This document shows positions 1 through 8,673 of a DNA stretch of 64,000 bases, piece by piece. The translations under genes and the position numbers were made by a program. The stretch covers positions 1 to 64,000 of the forward strand of contig JARGNI010000027.1 of assembly GCA_029213195.1 (NCBI GenBank), given 5' to 3'. The DNA is from Verrucomicrobiales bacterium. GTDB taxonomy: Bacteria > Verrucomicrobiota > Verrucomicrobiia > Verrucomicrobiales > DEV007. Within the stretch, counting starts at the first letter, position 1. Each line of letters begins with the position of its first letter. The notes under the pieces were generated by a model. The model was not told the origin of the DNA. It made no database searches and worked only from the letters and a program-made list of their open reading frames with translations.

Positions 1-411
1 AGGATAACGTGGCCTCTCACGCCTTTGCCACTCAAAACCCGGTAGGACCAAAAAAATAAATACAAGAAATACAATAATATAATTAAAATATAAATAGCAG
101 GGGAGTTGTCAGTCTATCCACTTGTCGATGCATAAGAGGCGCTCGATTCAGGCAATGCGGAATCAGAGTTGCCTGAACAATGATTTCCGCATTTCTAGTC
201 GGAGCCAATCCATTGGGATGCTGCGCTCCACTTCACCAGTCCAAGAATAGGGAGTTCTGTGTTCCCTGGTTCCTTCTGCATGAAACCCTCTTCCTTCCTG
301 CGCTGGAGAGCGCGAAACCGATTCGGTTGAGGACGGATTACCAAGTGCCCGAAACGCGAGAAGACCGGATCCCTCGAGATCTCTGCATCAGCCGGGACTT
401 TGGAAGATCGT
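1..411. other. Non-genic stretch with AT-rich patch and competing hairpins
   Basis: I see no convincing gene here. Positions about 45-105 are strongly AT-rich, unlike the rest of the window. Two overlapping inverted repeats follow: CAGGCAA (149-155) can pair with TTGCCTG (169-175), and AATGCGGAA (154-162) can pair with TTCCGCATT (185-193). They share bases, so only one stem can form at a time. The stretch lies downstream of the minus-strand SDR gene, so the structures could be 3' end signals of that operon or belong to something left of the window. Confidence 0.5.
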
Positions 412-1188
412 CTAGCTGTGCATGACCTGGCCACCATCGATGTTGAGGGTCTGGCCAGTGATATTCCGTCCCTGCTCGCTGGCGAGAAAGACACTCATCG
501 CTCCAATTTCGGAAGCTTCCTGCCAGCGCCCCAACGGACTGATTTTGCCGATTTTCTCCTCTGCCCAATCCTCGTAGCTGACGCCGGTCTCCGCTGCCGT
601 GGCTTCGTAGACAGATCGGTTCAGGTTCGTCCGGACCATCCCGGGAGCGATGGTGTTGACTCGAATTCCGTGGGGTGCGAAATCGCGGGCTGCGCATTGG
701 GCGAAATTGATCACTGCGGCTTTCGAAGCACTGTAGGGCGGATCTGTCGGAGACCCGATCTGGCCGGCGACGGAGGAAAGAAGGAGGACGGATTTCCTCT
801 CGGTATCCCCACGGAGAAGGGATGGGGTGAAGGCGTAAACCGAGCGGACGGTTCCCATCAGCGTGACATCGATGACGGGTTCCCAGTCCGATGGGGTCAT
901 CTTCCAGAAAGGCATCGCCGGTTTCCCGCTTCCCATGGCTGCAGCGACCACGAGGTGATCGACCTCCTTTCCCTCGGCGAATCGTTCCATCGCCTCAAAA
1001 TCGGAGATATCGATTCCTTCGGTGGAGATCTCCGGATCGTGCTTGACCAGTTCCGCGAGACCCTCTGCATCCCGATCCAGCACCGAAACGTGAGCTCCGG
1101 CTTCGCGAAAGGCGAGCACTATCGCTTTCCCGATTCCGGAAGCTCCTCCAACAACGACAACTTCATGGCGGGGGAGAACGAGGTTCAT
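412..1188 (-). CDS. SDR family oxidoreductase
   Basis: A 258-residue NAD(P)-dependent short-chain dehydrogenase/reductase, soluble, substrate unknown. It has the N-terminal nucleotide-binding glycine motif GGASGIGK (about residues 14-21), the catalytic YSASK (about residue 155) preceded by the SSVAGQ serine strand, and the C-terminal GQTLNIDGG typical of the classical family. The usual NNAG after strand four is replaced by VAAAMG, which is divergent. The ATG at 1188 was chosen because it overlaps the TGA of the upstream DUF2752 gene as ATGA, implying translational coupling; a longer frame to 1434 has no family support. It is the last gene of a three-gene minus-strand operon. Confidence 0.88.
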   Translation of the reverse strand: MNLVLPRHEVVVVGGASGIGKAIVLAFREAGAHVSVLDRDAEGLAELVKHDPEISTEGIDISDFEAMERFAEGKEVDHLVVAAAMGSGKPAMPFWKMTPSDWEPVIDVTLMGTVRSVYAFTPSLLRGDTERKSVLLLSSVAGQIGSPTDPPYSASKAAVINFAQCAARDFAPHGIRVNTIAPGMVRTNLNRSVYEATAAETGVSYEDWAEEKIGKISPLGRWQEASEIGAMSVFLASEQGRNITGQTLNIDGGQVMHS

Positions 1189-1616
1189 GGCAGGTAGAAG
1201 AGCAGATAAACCCAGTTGGCGACGAAGAGGACTGTGAAACCCAGGATGACGAGGAAAACCTTCTTTCGGGTCCAGAGCGGGGAAGGGGCTTTCCCTTCCC
1301 GAGAGAAAACGATCAATCGCCAGATCAGCCAACCGGTGATGGCAAAGGCGGAAAAGGTGATGGCGGGGTTGAAACGGATCGCGGTGAGGAGGTTTCCCTC
1401 GGCAAGGGCCATCATCGCCCGGGTGCCGCCGCAACCGAGGCAGGGGATGCCACTAAGATCGCGGAGCTGGCAGGGCGGGGCCTGTATGGGGAGCTTTTCA
1501 TAGAAACGAGCCACGACCAGCAATCCGCAAACCGCGAGGAAAGTGACGGCCGGAGCTACGAGGATCTCCGGTCGGCGGGAAGCCTGCCTCGTGCTTTCTG
1601 GAGGCATCGCGATCAC
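1185..1616 (-). CDS. DUF2752 membrane protein
   Basis: A 143-residue protein with three probable membrane helices (about residues 20-36, 83-102 and 120-138). It carries the signature CLGCGGTRA (about residues 60-68) of DUF2752, a widespread family of unknown function. The start is GTG at 1616, overlapping the upstream stop as GTGA; an ATG three codons later is possible. The stop overlaps the start of the SDR gene by four bases, so the three genes 1613-2605, 1185-1616 and 412-1188 are probably co-translated. No catalytic role can be assigned. Confidence 0.85.
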   Translation of the reverse strand: MIAMPPESTRQASRRPEILVAPAVTFLAVCGLLVVARFYEKLPIQAPPCQLRDLSGIPCLGCGGTRAMMALAEGNLLTAIRFNPAITFSAFAITGWLIWRLIVFSREGKAPSPLWTRKKVFLVILGFTVLFVANWVYLLFYLP

Positions 1617-2605
1617 TCGTCCTCCGAAAGAATTTTGAGAAACGCGAGAAGGTCGCGATCGGTCTCTGGCGTTCCTTCCTCACTGGATTCGGGGAGAATC
1701 ATGAGGGTTTCCTCAAACCGCTTCGGATCGATTTCGCCATCCACGGTGAGTTCTTTCCAGAGGGAGGCGATCCGCAAGTCCTCCTGCCTTTCGTCGGGAG
1801 AAACGATTTCAAGACGGAGCCTTGGAGCCGGGATGCGTGAGATCTCACAGACCTCGTCGTAGTCGGCGAGGAGACGGATCACCTGGTCGACATGGGTGAA
1901 CTCACCATCGAGATCGGTCGTGAGAAGGTTGGTGGTGGAGATCTGTTCCCCCAGCGAGGCCGTTCTTGTTTCGGTCAGATTGGTTAGCTCGGAGAAGTCG
2001 ATTTCCCCTTCGAGCAGAGCGGCCGGGGCCGCTTCCACGAATCCGGAATGCACCGGCTCGAAGAGCTCGCCCGCGACCATCCACCGGCCATCGCGCCACT
2101 CGATGTCGACCGACTTCATCTCTTCGGGAAATTTCGTGTCGAAGAGCATTTGGGTGATCTTCTCAAGATCTTCCTCCCGCTGCTTCTGCATCTTCTCGGT
2201 GTAGGCGGCGACGGCTTCGATCAGGCTTTCCTTCAATTTCTCCACGGAGGCTTCGTCGCTCTCCTTTCGTTGGATCTCGTAGGGAGTATTGAGAGAATGG
2301 TACTCAGTCAGGATCAGCTCGAAGCTCCGTGGCCCGATGTTGTGCTTGCGGAGAAAAGTCTCGGGAGAAGGGGCGAGAGGATCTTTCAGACCGAGGAGGC
2401 GCTTCTTGAAGAATCCCGATCGTTCGATGCTGAGGATCTCGATCCCCGGCTCGGCCCGGAGATCGGCCAGTGCCGCACGCCATTGAAATCCACGGATGAG
2501 CAGGAAGAGCGTGAAGACGAGGATGACTGCAGCGAGAGTCGCCGATGCTCCGATGTAGAGCATCGATCGCGGCGCTTCCTGGCCCTGGTCACGGCTTGGC
2601 TTCAT
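1613..2605 (-). CDS. Single-span anchored protein resembling the N-terminal region of OmpA-type proteins
   Basis: A 330-residue protein with one membrane helix (about residues 14-37) and a large, probably extracytoplasmic, remainder. The segment around residues 55-90, with PGIEILSIERSGFFKKRL then GLKDPLAP, resembles the BON-like repeats that precede the OmpA domain in some large OmpA-family proteins. No peptidoglycan-binding OmpA domain follows, and the C-terminus is acidic and unrecognised. A glutamate/lysine-rich stretch near residues 115-160 could form a coiled coil. It is the first gene of the operon with DUF2752 and the SDR. The family assignment is by resemblance only, and the function is unknown. 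Confidence 0.7.
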   Translation of the reverse strand: MKPSRDQGQEAPRSMLYIGASATLAAVILVFTLFLLIRGFQWRAALADLRAEPGIEILSIERSGFFKKRLLGLKDPLAPSPETFLRKHNIGPRSFELILTEYHSLNTPYEIQRKESDEASVEKLKESLIEAVAAYTEKMQKQREEDLEKITQMLFDTKFPEEMKSVDIEWRDGRWMVAGELFEPVHSGFVEAAPAALLEGEIDFSELTNLTETRTASLGEQISTTNLLTTDLDGEFTHVDQVIRLLADYDEVCEISRIPAPRLRLEIVSPDERQEDLRIASLWKELTVDGEIDPKRFEETLMILPESSEEGTPETDRDLLAFLKILSEDE

Positions 2606-2677
2606 CTCGTCGAACGGTAGTGAAAAACGGGTAGGGGCGCGAGCAGATTCCGATCCCTTTCTCGAGAAAAAGCTCTC

Positions 2678-4414
2678 CTAGAAGATATCGGGCTCGGGAG
2701 TATCGGGACCGGAGTGGAGGAACCGGAAATCGCATCCTTCGTTCGCCTGGGTGATTTCGTCTGCGTAAAGCCGGCCGTATCCCCGGCGATAGGGAGACTC
2801 CTTTGGCTCCCAGCTTTCCTTGCGACGCGCCAGTTCCTCGTCCGAGACATCGAGATGCAATTCCCGATTCTCGATACTGACCCGGATCGTGTCGCCGTCT
2901 TCGACGAGGGCGAGAGGGCCTCCCACGGCAGATTCAGGAGCGACGTGAAGGACGCAGGCACCGTAGCTGGTCCCGCTCATGCGAGCATCCGAGATACGAA
3001 GCATGTCCCGGACTCCCTGCTTGAGCAGGTAGTTGGGAATGGGCAGCATGCCCCATTCGGGGATGCCCGGCGCGCCGATGGGGCCGGCATTCTGTAGGAC
3101 GATAATGTGGTCTGCGGTAAGGCCGAGCGATTCATCGTGGATGCGGGCCTTGAGGTCGGCGTAGTCCGAAAAGACCACTGCAGGTCCCGAATGCTCCAGC
3201 AAACCAGGCTCGGCCGCGGTCGGTTTGATGACGGCACCGTCTGGCGCGAGGTTTCCCCTCAGGACGTAGGTTCCTCCCGCTTTCCCGACCGGGCGATCGA
3301 TCGGGCGGATGACGTCGTCGTCGAACACCTCGGCGCCCTCGATGTTTTTCCCGAGCGTTTCTCCCGAGACGGTGGGGGCATCGAGGCGGAGCAGGCTTCG
3401 GATTTGGCTGAGCAGGCCGAGGATCCCGCCTGCGTCGTAAAAATCCTCCATGACGTGCTCTCCACACGGACGGATGTTGGCGATCACTTTGACATCCTGG
3501 GAGATTCGGTCGAAGTCGTCGAGGGTGAGCGAAACCCCCGCCCGGCCCGCCATCGCGATGAGGTGGATGATCGCATTGGTCGACCCACCGAGAGCCATGT
3601 CCGTGACGACGGCGTTGTGGAATGCATCTTCGGTGAGGAGATCCCGGGGAGTGATCTTGTCCCAGGCCAGGTCGACGATGCGACGACCGACCGAGGAAGC
3701 CATGCGGGCATGCGTCGAGTGGACGGCGGGGATGGAGGTCGATCCGGGAAGACAGAGTCCGAGGACCTCGGCGATCGCCGTCATCGTGGACGCAGTGCCC
3801 ATCGTCATGCAGTGGCCGGGTGAGCGGGCAATCCCGTCTTCGAGCTCATTCCAACTGTCCTCACAGAGATTGCCGGCTTGGCGCTCCGCCCAGTATTTCC
3901 ACATGTCGGTTCCGGATCCGAGAGTCTCGCCTTTCCAGCAACCCTTGAGCATGGGACCGGCCGGAAGAAAGATGCTGGGAATATTGGCTGAGGTCGCTCC
4001 CATGATCAGAGCCGGCACCGTCTTGTCGCAGCCTCCCATCAGCACCGCTCCGTCGACCGGGTAGCAGCGAAGCGTTTCTTCCACCTCAAGCGCGAGCAGA
4101 TTTCGATAGTACATGCTCGTCGGTTTCATGAAGCTTTCGGAGAGCGACATGACCGGGATCTCGAGAGGGAACCCGCCGGCCTGCCAGACTCCGCGCTTCA
4201 CTTCCTCGGCGCGGTCCCGAAAGTGGGTGTGGCAATTGTTGACGTCCGACCAGGTGTTCAGAATGGCGATGGTGGGTTTCGCCTGGAAGTCCTCGGTATT
4301 GAATCCCATCTGCTTGAGCCGTGATCGATGACCAAATGAGCGCTGGTCATCCGGTGCCCACCAGCGGGCGCTGCGGAGAGAGGACGGATCGCGAGGAGAC
4401 GGAGTGTCGGGCAT
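2678..4414 (-). CDS. IlvD/Edd family dehydratase (sugar-acid dehydratase, L-arabinonate dehydratase-like)
   Basis: A 578-residue member of the IlvD/Edd family, which uses an Fe-S cluster to dehydrate sugar acids or dihydroxy acids to 2-keto-3-deoxy acids. The three cluster cysteines are visible in NNCHTH, MGGCDKT and GHCMTMGTAST. The proposed base serine sits in SDARMSGTSYG, and the N-terminal WWAPDDQRSFGHRSRLKQ is typical of pentonate dehydratases rather than of IlvD proper. Length matches the L-arabinonate/D-xylonate dehydratase group. The ATG at 4414 was chosen because the 42 codons upstream show no family-like sequence. It is divergent from the SGNH gene at 4524. A role in branched-chain amino acid synthesis is less likely but not excluded. 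Confidence 0.88.
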   Translation of the reverse strand: MPDTPSPRDPSSLRSARWWAPDDQRSFGHRSRLKQMGFNTEDFQAKPTIAILNTWSDVNNCHTHFRDRAEEVKRGVWQAGGFPLEIPVMSLSESFMKPTSMYYRNLLALEVEETLRCYPVDGAVLMGGCDKTVPALIMGATSANIPSIFLPAGPMLKGCWKGETLGSGTDMWKYWAERQAGNLCEDSWNELEDGIARSPGHCMTMGTASTMTAIAEVLGLCLPGSTSIPAVHSTHARMASSVGRRIVDLAWDKITPRDLLTEDAFHNAVVTDMALGGSTNAIIHLIAMAGRAGVSLTLDDFDRISQDVKVIANIRPCGEHVMEDFYDAGGILGLLSQIRSLLRLDAPTVSGETLGKNIEGAEVFDDDVIRPIDRPVGKAGGTYVLRGNLAPDGAVIKPTAAEPGLLEHSGPAVVFSDYADLKARIHDESLGLTADHIIVLQNAGPIGAPGIPEWGMLPIPNYLLKQGVRDMLRISDARMSGTSYGACVLHVAPESAVGGPLALVEDGDTIRVSIENRELHLDVSDEELARRKESWEPKESPYRRGYGRLYADEITQANEGCDFRFLHSGPDTPEPDIF

Positions 4415-4523
4415 AGGGAATGGATAGCGACGGGGCAGGAAATGGGAAAGGGAAAAAACGCAGTTCCAGCTTGGCGGCTTTCCGTCCTTGTTTGCGACCC
4501 GGGGATCGGGCAGAATCGATTCC

Positions 4524-5519
4524 ATGTTTCGCCCCTTCATTGTCGTGGCAGGGATTCTTCTCTCCAGCCCCCTCTTGTCCGCCTTCGATCCGGCCTCCCA
4601 GGATGACTCCCAGGCTTTGCTGAGGCACTTCTACCTGCCATCCAAAACGGTTGGCCCGCCTCTGCTACAGGGTTCGTTTTTTGACCCGCACGAAGGAGAA
4701 ACCCTGACCCTCATGGGGGGGGCGGATGTCTTCCGGATGCAGGACGCCGGGTATTTTGAAGCCATGCTGCAATCCGTGTTCGCGGACCGATCCTTGCAGG
4801 TTCGCAATATCGGGTGGTCGTCGGATACGGTTTATCGTCAACAGCGTCCCATGTTCTTCTTCACCGAAAAGGGGGATACCAGGGAGGGGAGCGTTCCGGA
4901 TCGCAGGGAGAAAATCCAGCCGGGGGTATTTCTTCTCTTCTTTGGGAAAATGGAATCGCTGGAGGGAGAGGAGGCACTTCCTGCTTTTGAAGAGACCTAT
5001 CGAGAGTTGCTCTCGGGGCTGCGCAAGTTCAGCCAGAGAATCGTGGTCGTTTCCCCGATCTCCTTCCCCGCGAAAGGACCCGCCACAGAAATGGCAGGCC
5101 AACGAAACGAGGTCCTGAAAAAGTATGCGGAGGCGAGCCGGCGGGCAGCCGAAGATTCGGGCGCCGTCTTTTTCGACCTCGAGGATTTCGAGTCTTCCCA
5201 TTTTGAAAGCAATGGGATGTATCTCTCCGAATCGGGACATCTTGAGCTGGCGACCCGACTCGTCCACTCGCTTGGAATCGGCCCGGAGTGGAATGACGAA
5301 GTGCTGGCCAAGGTCCTTGAGAAGAATCGGCTCTGGGATCAATACTACCGCCCGACGAACTGGGCATTCCTCTATGGGGATCGACAGCATGTTCCCAGCT
5401 CCCGGGATCATGTCGACAACAACAAGCGATGGTTCGAGGAGGAATTGAAGAAGATCCCGGGACTGATTGCGAAGAAAGAAACCGAAATCTGGAAACTGGC
5501 GGAAGGAGTGGCGCGATGA
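4524..5519 (+). CDS. Secreted SGNH/GDSL-fold protein, probably lacking catalytic residues
   Basis: A 331-residue protein with a signal peptide (about residues 1-20). It follows the SGNH hydrolase plan seen beside PVC heme-binding genes: the block-I region TLMGGADVFRMQDAGYFE and the following NIGWSSDTVYRQQRP align with such proteins. However, the nucleophile motif GDS is replaced by GGAD, and the C-terminal NGMHL block reads NGMYLSESGHLELA, so the usual histidine appears to be tyrosine. It may therefore be a non-catalytic binding protein. Its stop overlaps the start of the next gene as ATGA, so the two are translationally coupled and likely function together in the periplasm. The ATG at 4524 directly precedes the hydrophobic signal. 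Confidence 0.78.
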   Translation: MFRPFIVVAGILLSSPLLSAFDPASQDDSQALLRHFYLPSKTVGPPLLQGSFFDPHEGETLTLMGGADVFRMQDAGYFEAMLQSVFADRSLQVRNIGWSSDTVYRQQRPMFFFTEKGDTREGSVPDRREKIQPGVFLLFFGKMESLEGEEALPAFEETYRELLSGLRKFSQRIVVVSPISFPAKGPATEMAGQRNEVLKKYAEASRRAAEDSGAVFFDLEDFESSHFESNGMYLSESGHLELATRLVHSLGIGPEWNDEVLAKVLEKNRLWDQYYRPTNWAFLYGDRQHVPSSRDHVDNNKRWFEEELKKIPGLIAKKETEIWKLAEGVAR

Positions 5520-8212
5520 GATCGACTGCACTGCTTGCCCTGTTCGCCGGAGTTCTCCTTCTCGAGAATGCGTTTTGCGTATCGGTCGGGAAAAAGAAAT
5601 CGGACAATTCGGTGGAAGCCCAGCTCGCCGCTTTCGAGATTCATGAGGATTTCGAAATCAGCCTTTTTGCTGATGAATCCATGGGGATCGCCAATCCGGT
5701 GGCCATGCACTGGGATGGAAAGGGGAGACTTTGGGTCCTCACGACCCTGACTTATGCCCAGATGGAACCCGGCGAGAATCCCAACGATACCCTCGTGATC
5801 CTCGAGGACACCGATGGCGATGGCCGTGCCGATACCACGACCGTCTTTGCCGAGGGTCTCGAGATGCCGATGGGATTCGCGCTTCGGGAGCGCGAGGAAG
5901 GGATCGATGTCTACCTGGGCGAAGGTCCCGACCTGCTTCTGCTGCGGGATACCGACGGGGATCTTCGAGCCGACTCCCGCGAAGTGGTGCTGACCGGATT
6001 TGGAACCGGGGACACGCATCAGAACATCAGCAATTTCACCTGGGGACCCGATGGTTGCCTCTATTTCAGCCAGGGGCTTCATTGCTTTTCCCGGGTCGAA
6101 ACTCCCTGGGGGATTGTCCGCGGGGATACGGCTGGCTTCTTCCGGTTTCATCCGGACACGCTCCGTCTCGAGCCCTTCTGCTTTCCAAGCCTCGCCAGCC
6201 AGAACCCTTGCGGGATCGTGTTCACCAAAGAGGGAGAGCTCTTCATCAAGTCCAACAACAAGGAACTGATCTTTGCGAGCCCCGGGCTGGTGCCAGCGAT
6301 TCGCCGAAAGAATTTGGCGGCGATTGGAAACGTCGGCTCGACTCCAGGCAAGTCCATGGGAGGAGAATACGTCGACGCTCCGCATCTGCCTGACTGGATT
6401 CAGGATCATGTCCTCATCGCGGGATACTATTCGCATCGGGTATCGGCTTTCCCGTTGGTCCGCGAGGGTGCCGGTTTTGCGAAGGTCGTCCCGGTGGAAA
6501 TCCTCTCTTCGAAACACTCCAGTTTTCGACCCGTCGAGGTTCGAGTCGGTCCCGATGGCGCGATTTATGTGGCGGATTGGTTCAATCCCATCATCGGTCA
6601 CTACCAGGCTTCTCTCCGTCATCCCGACCGGGATGAAACACACGGTCGAGTCTGGCGAATCACGGCCAAGGGGAGACCGCTACAGGATCGAAGCGAAATC
6701 CGGGATTCGTTTTCCTCCGAGGCCAAGCGGATTCGAACTTCGGTCGATCTGAAGGCGGCCGATTTTGCCAATAGCGAGAATGCTTCCGATCGCCTGTGGG
6801 ATGTTATCAATGGTGCCCAAGCTCGCAACCCGGAAGCGCTTCCCGCAATCCTGCGAGTGCTCGATCATCCGCGGGATCGTTTCCTGGATTATGCATTGGA
6901 GCAGGCCGTTCAGGTCCTCGCTCCCCAGGCCATTCCTCTCGTTTCGGAAGGGGAGATCGAGTTTGAAAGCCCGGATCATCTTGCCTTTTTTCTGCAGCAG
7001 GTGGGAGGATCGGAGGCATTGGAGATTGCCCGGATGAAATTCCAGGACGCCTCGCTTTCGGGCGAAGCGAGGGAACGCCTTGCCCTCGTCCTGGCAAGAG
7101 TGGGGGCTCCCCAGGATCTCGATCTTCTTCTCCGCGCCGAACCGGTCGGTCGGTGGCTGGAGTTGCTCGTCGAAGGAACCGAGGGAAGAAAGATTCGACC
7201 CACCGATCCCGAGGCGAGTTCGATCCTTGCGGGTTCCCTGCAATCGGGGAATTCGGTTTCGAAGGTCTCGGCCGCCGTTCTCTCGGCGCGGTGGGGATTG
7301 AAAGGAAACGGGGAAGCTCTCCGCCAGCTCCTCCTCGAACCCGGCGAAGAGATCCCGGTTCGATCCACGGCGGCAAGAATGCTGGCGGCACTCGAAGGCA
7401 AGGAAGCTGAGGAACTGCTCCTCACCAGTTGGCACGGGGCACCAGCTTCCCTGCGTCCCGCCCTCGCGGAAGCGCTCGTCACCCTCGCTCCTCGCAAGGT
7501 GGCAAGTCTCGTCGCTACCGATCTTGGGAAGTGGGGGAAAGAGGGGCGTCCCGACGGGCTGCTCCTGCCTTTCCTTTCGAGAAAGGGAGCGAAAGAGATC
7601 CTCCTCGAAGCTCTTCAGTCTACCGAGGTTTCTCAAGAAGCGGCCGAGGCGATGGTCGCATCGCTGAGTCGCATGGGACAGAACGACGAGGCCCTTCTCG
7701 GATTTCTCCAGGACACGATGGGTGTCGTGTCAGGTAATCGAGCCTACTCGGCTGAGTTTGTTGCCAAGCTGGTAGCGGAGGTGAAGGCTTCCGGGGATCC
7801 CAAGACAGGCGAAGAAGTCTACCACCGGGCTGTCCTTACCTGCGTCGCCTGTCACCAACTCGACGGGGCTGGCGGAGTGATTGGTCCGTCCCTCGATACC
7901 GTGGGAGCAGGATTGACCCCGGATCTCCTTGTCGAGTCGGTGCTCTGGCCGCAACGTCAGCTCAAGGAGGGGTACTTTTCGATCACGGTTGCGACGAAGG
8001 GAGGGGAGACCTACTCCGGGTATCGCGATCGGGAAGAGGATGGCACCTTCTATCTCCGAGACACAGCTACAGGCCAGGAAAAAGCGCTCCCGAGGACGGA
8101 GGTCTCTCGGATCGAGAACGTCGGTTCCCTCATGCCTGGGGGGCTTACGAATGGACTGAGCCGGGAGGAACTGCGCGATCTCATTGCCTTTCTTTCCAGC
8201 CTCAAGGGGTAG
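5516..8212 (+). CDS. PVC-type heme-binding CxxCH protein (beta-propeller, HEAT-like middle, C-terminal cytochrome c)
   Basis: An 898-residue secreted protein. A signal peptide covers about residues 1-20. Residues about 40-390 form a six-bladed propeller of the glucose/sorbosone dehydrogenase type, with repeated DTDGDGRADT-like calcium-binding loops. A middle alpha-helical region of about 350 residues looks like HEAT-type repeats. The C-terminus has a single heme motif CVACH at about residues 776-780, followed by GPSLDTVGAG and a region typical of PVC heme-binding domains. It is presumably a periplasmic redox enzyme oxidising a sugar or polyol, with electrons passed through the heme; the substrate is unknown. 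It starts at the ATG overlapping the upstream TGA. Confidence 0.9.
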   Translation: MRSTALLALFAGVLLLENAFCVSVGKKKSDNSVEAQLAAFEIHEDFEISLFADESMGIANPVAMHWDGKGRLWVLTTLTYAQMEPGENPNDTLVILEDTDGDGRADTTTVFAEGLEMPMGFALREREEGIDVYLGEGPDLLLLRDTDGDLRADSREVVLTGFGTGDTHQNISNFTWGPDGCLYFSQGLHCFSRVETPWGIVRGDTAGFFRFHPDTLRLEPFCFPSLASQNPCGIVFTKEGELFIKSNNKELIFASPGLVPAIRRKNLAAIGNVGSTPGKSMGGEYVDAPHLPDWIQDHVLIAGYYSHRVSAFPLVREGAGFAKVVPVEILSSKHSSFRPVEVRVGPDGAIYVADWFNPIIGHYQASLRHPDRDETHGRVWRITAKGRPLQDRSEIRDSFSSEAKRIRTSVDLKAADFANSENASDRLWDVINGAQARNPEALPAILRVLDHPRDRFLDYALEQAVQVLAPQAIPLVSEGEIEFESPDHLAFFLQQVGGSEALEIARMKFQDASLSGEARERLALVLARVGAPQDLDLLLRAEPVGRWLELLVEGTEGRKIRPTDPEASSILAGSLQSGNSVSKVSAAVLSARWGLKGNGEALRQLLLEPGEEIPVRSTAARMLAALEGKEAEELLLTSWHGAPASLRPALAEALVTLAPRKVASLVATDLGKWGKEGRPDGLLLPFLSRKGAKEILLEALQSTEVSQEAAEAMVASLSRMGQNDEALLGFLQDTMGVVSGNRAYSAEFVAKLVAEVKASGDPKTGEEVYHRAVLTCVACHQLDGAGGVIGPSLDTVGAGLTPDLLVESVLWPQRQLKEGYFSITVATKGGETYSGYRDREEDGTFYLRDTATGQEKALPRTEVSRIENVGSLMPGGLTNGLSREELRDLIAFLSSLKG

Positions 8213-8601
8213 GGGGGAAACGCGGATCAGATTCCCATCATCCGAGGCTCTGGAGTGCGGCGGCTTGACGCCGCTTTGGAATACGCTCCGCTCCAACGCA
8301 GAGATCTATCCAGCACAGAGATCTCTCAAACGACGATGGTCCTTTCAGGATTTCGGACCCGCCTCGGTCATTCGGAGGCCATCCAGCGCGGTGCCAGCTT
8401 TCCGGTCGCCGGTGCAGCTGCCTTTGGTGAGAGCTCATACCCCGCTGACGATTCGCCTCCTTCCAGTTTCACAATCGAATAATATGAAGACTGTTCATAT
8501 GAACTATCCCTACAGCTTTGGATGGATATCCACAAACCTCCGTGCAGTTGCAGCCAAAAACCCACTGAAAGGTGTGGATTCTGATCCACCTGATTGATAA
8601 A
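8213..8601. other. Non-genic spacer before the cassette cluster
   Basis: Nearly 390 bases without a believable gene. An open frame here (8184-8597) lacks any family signal and starts inside the preceding gene. A REP-like hairpin element lies at 8247-8300. A short direct repeat, AGAGATCT, occurs twice between about 8300 and 8330. The composition drops toward AT from about 8460 onward, at the approach to the accessory patch. Confidence 0.5.
8247..8300. repeat. REP-like nested palindrome
   Basis: GCGGCG (8257-8262) pairs with CGCCGC (8269-8274) around GCTTGA. TTGGA (8276-8280) pairs with TCCAA (8292-8296), and TGGAG (8251-8255) with CTCCA (8291-8295). Such GC-rich palindromes just after a stop codon are typical of dispersed REP-type elements. 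I believe similar sequences recur in Verrucomicrobiota genomes, but I cannot check that here. It could also act as a transcription terminator for the heme-protein gene, although there is no T-run. Confidence 0.4.
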
Positions 8602-8672
8602 TTAACCGAGGTGTGTGGAGATAAAGAGGAACAGAAACACACCGAAGTTTGTGTTGTTCCCTCTGTTAGCGC
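8602..8672. other. attC- or attI-like recombination site at left edge of cassette cluster
   Basis: The right end GTTAGCGC (8665-8672) fits the integron core GTTRRRY loosely and lies one base before the ATG of the first cassette gene. Inside, AGAGGAAC (8625-8632) pairs with GTTCCCTCT (8656-8664) with one bulged C, and AACACA pairs with TGTGTT further in. The outer TTAAC (8602-8606) can face GTTA. The core is the exact reverse complement of the left box of the next site (9128-9135), as expected for the two ends of one integrated cassette. Confidence 0.45.
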
Positions 8673-8673
8673 T

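Noticed and set aside
8184-8597. A 137-residue frame between the heme-protein gene and the cassette cluster
   Set aside because: It starts inside the preceding gene, runs through the REP-like palindrome and shows no recognisable protein features.
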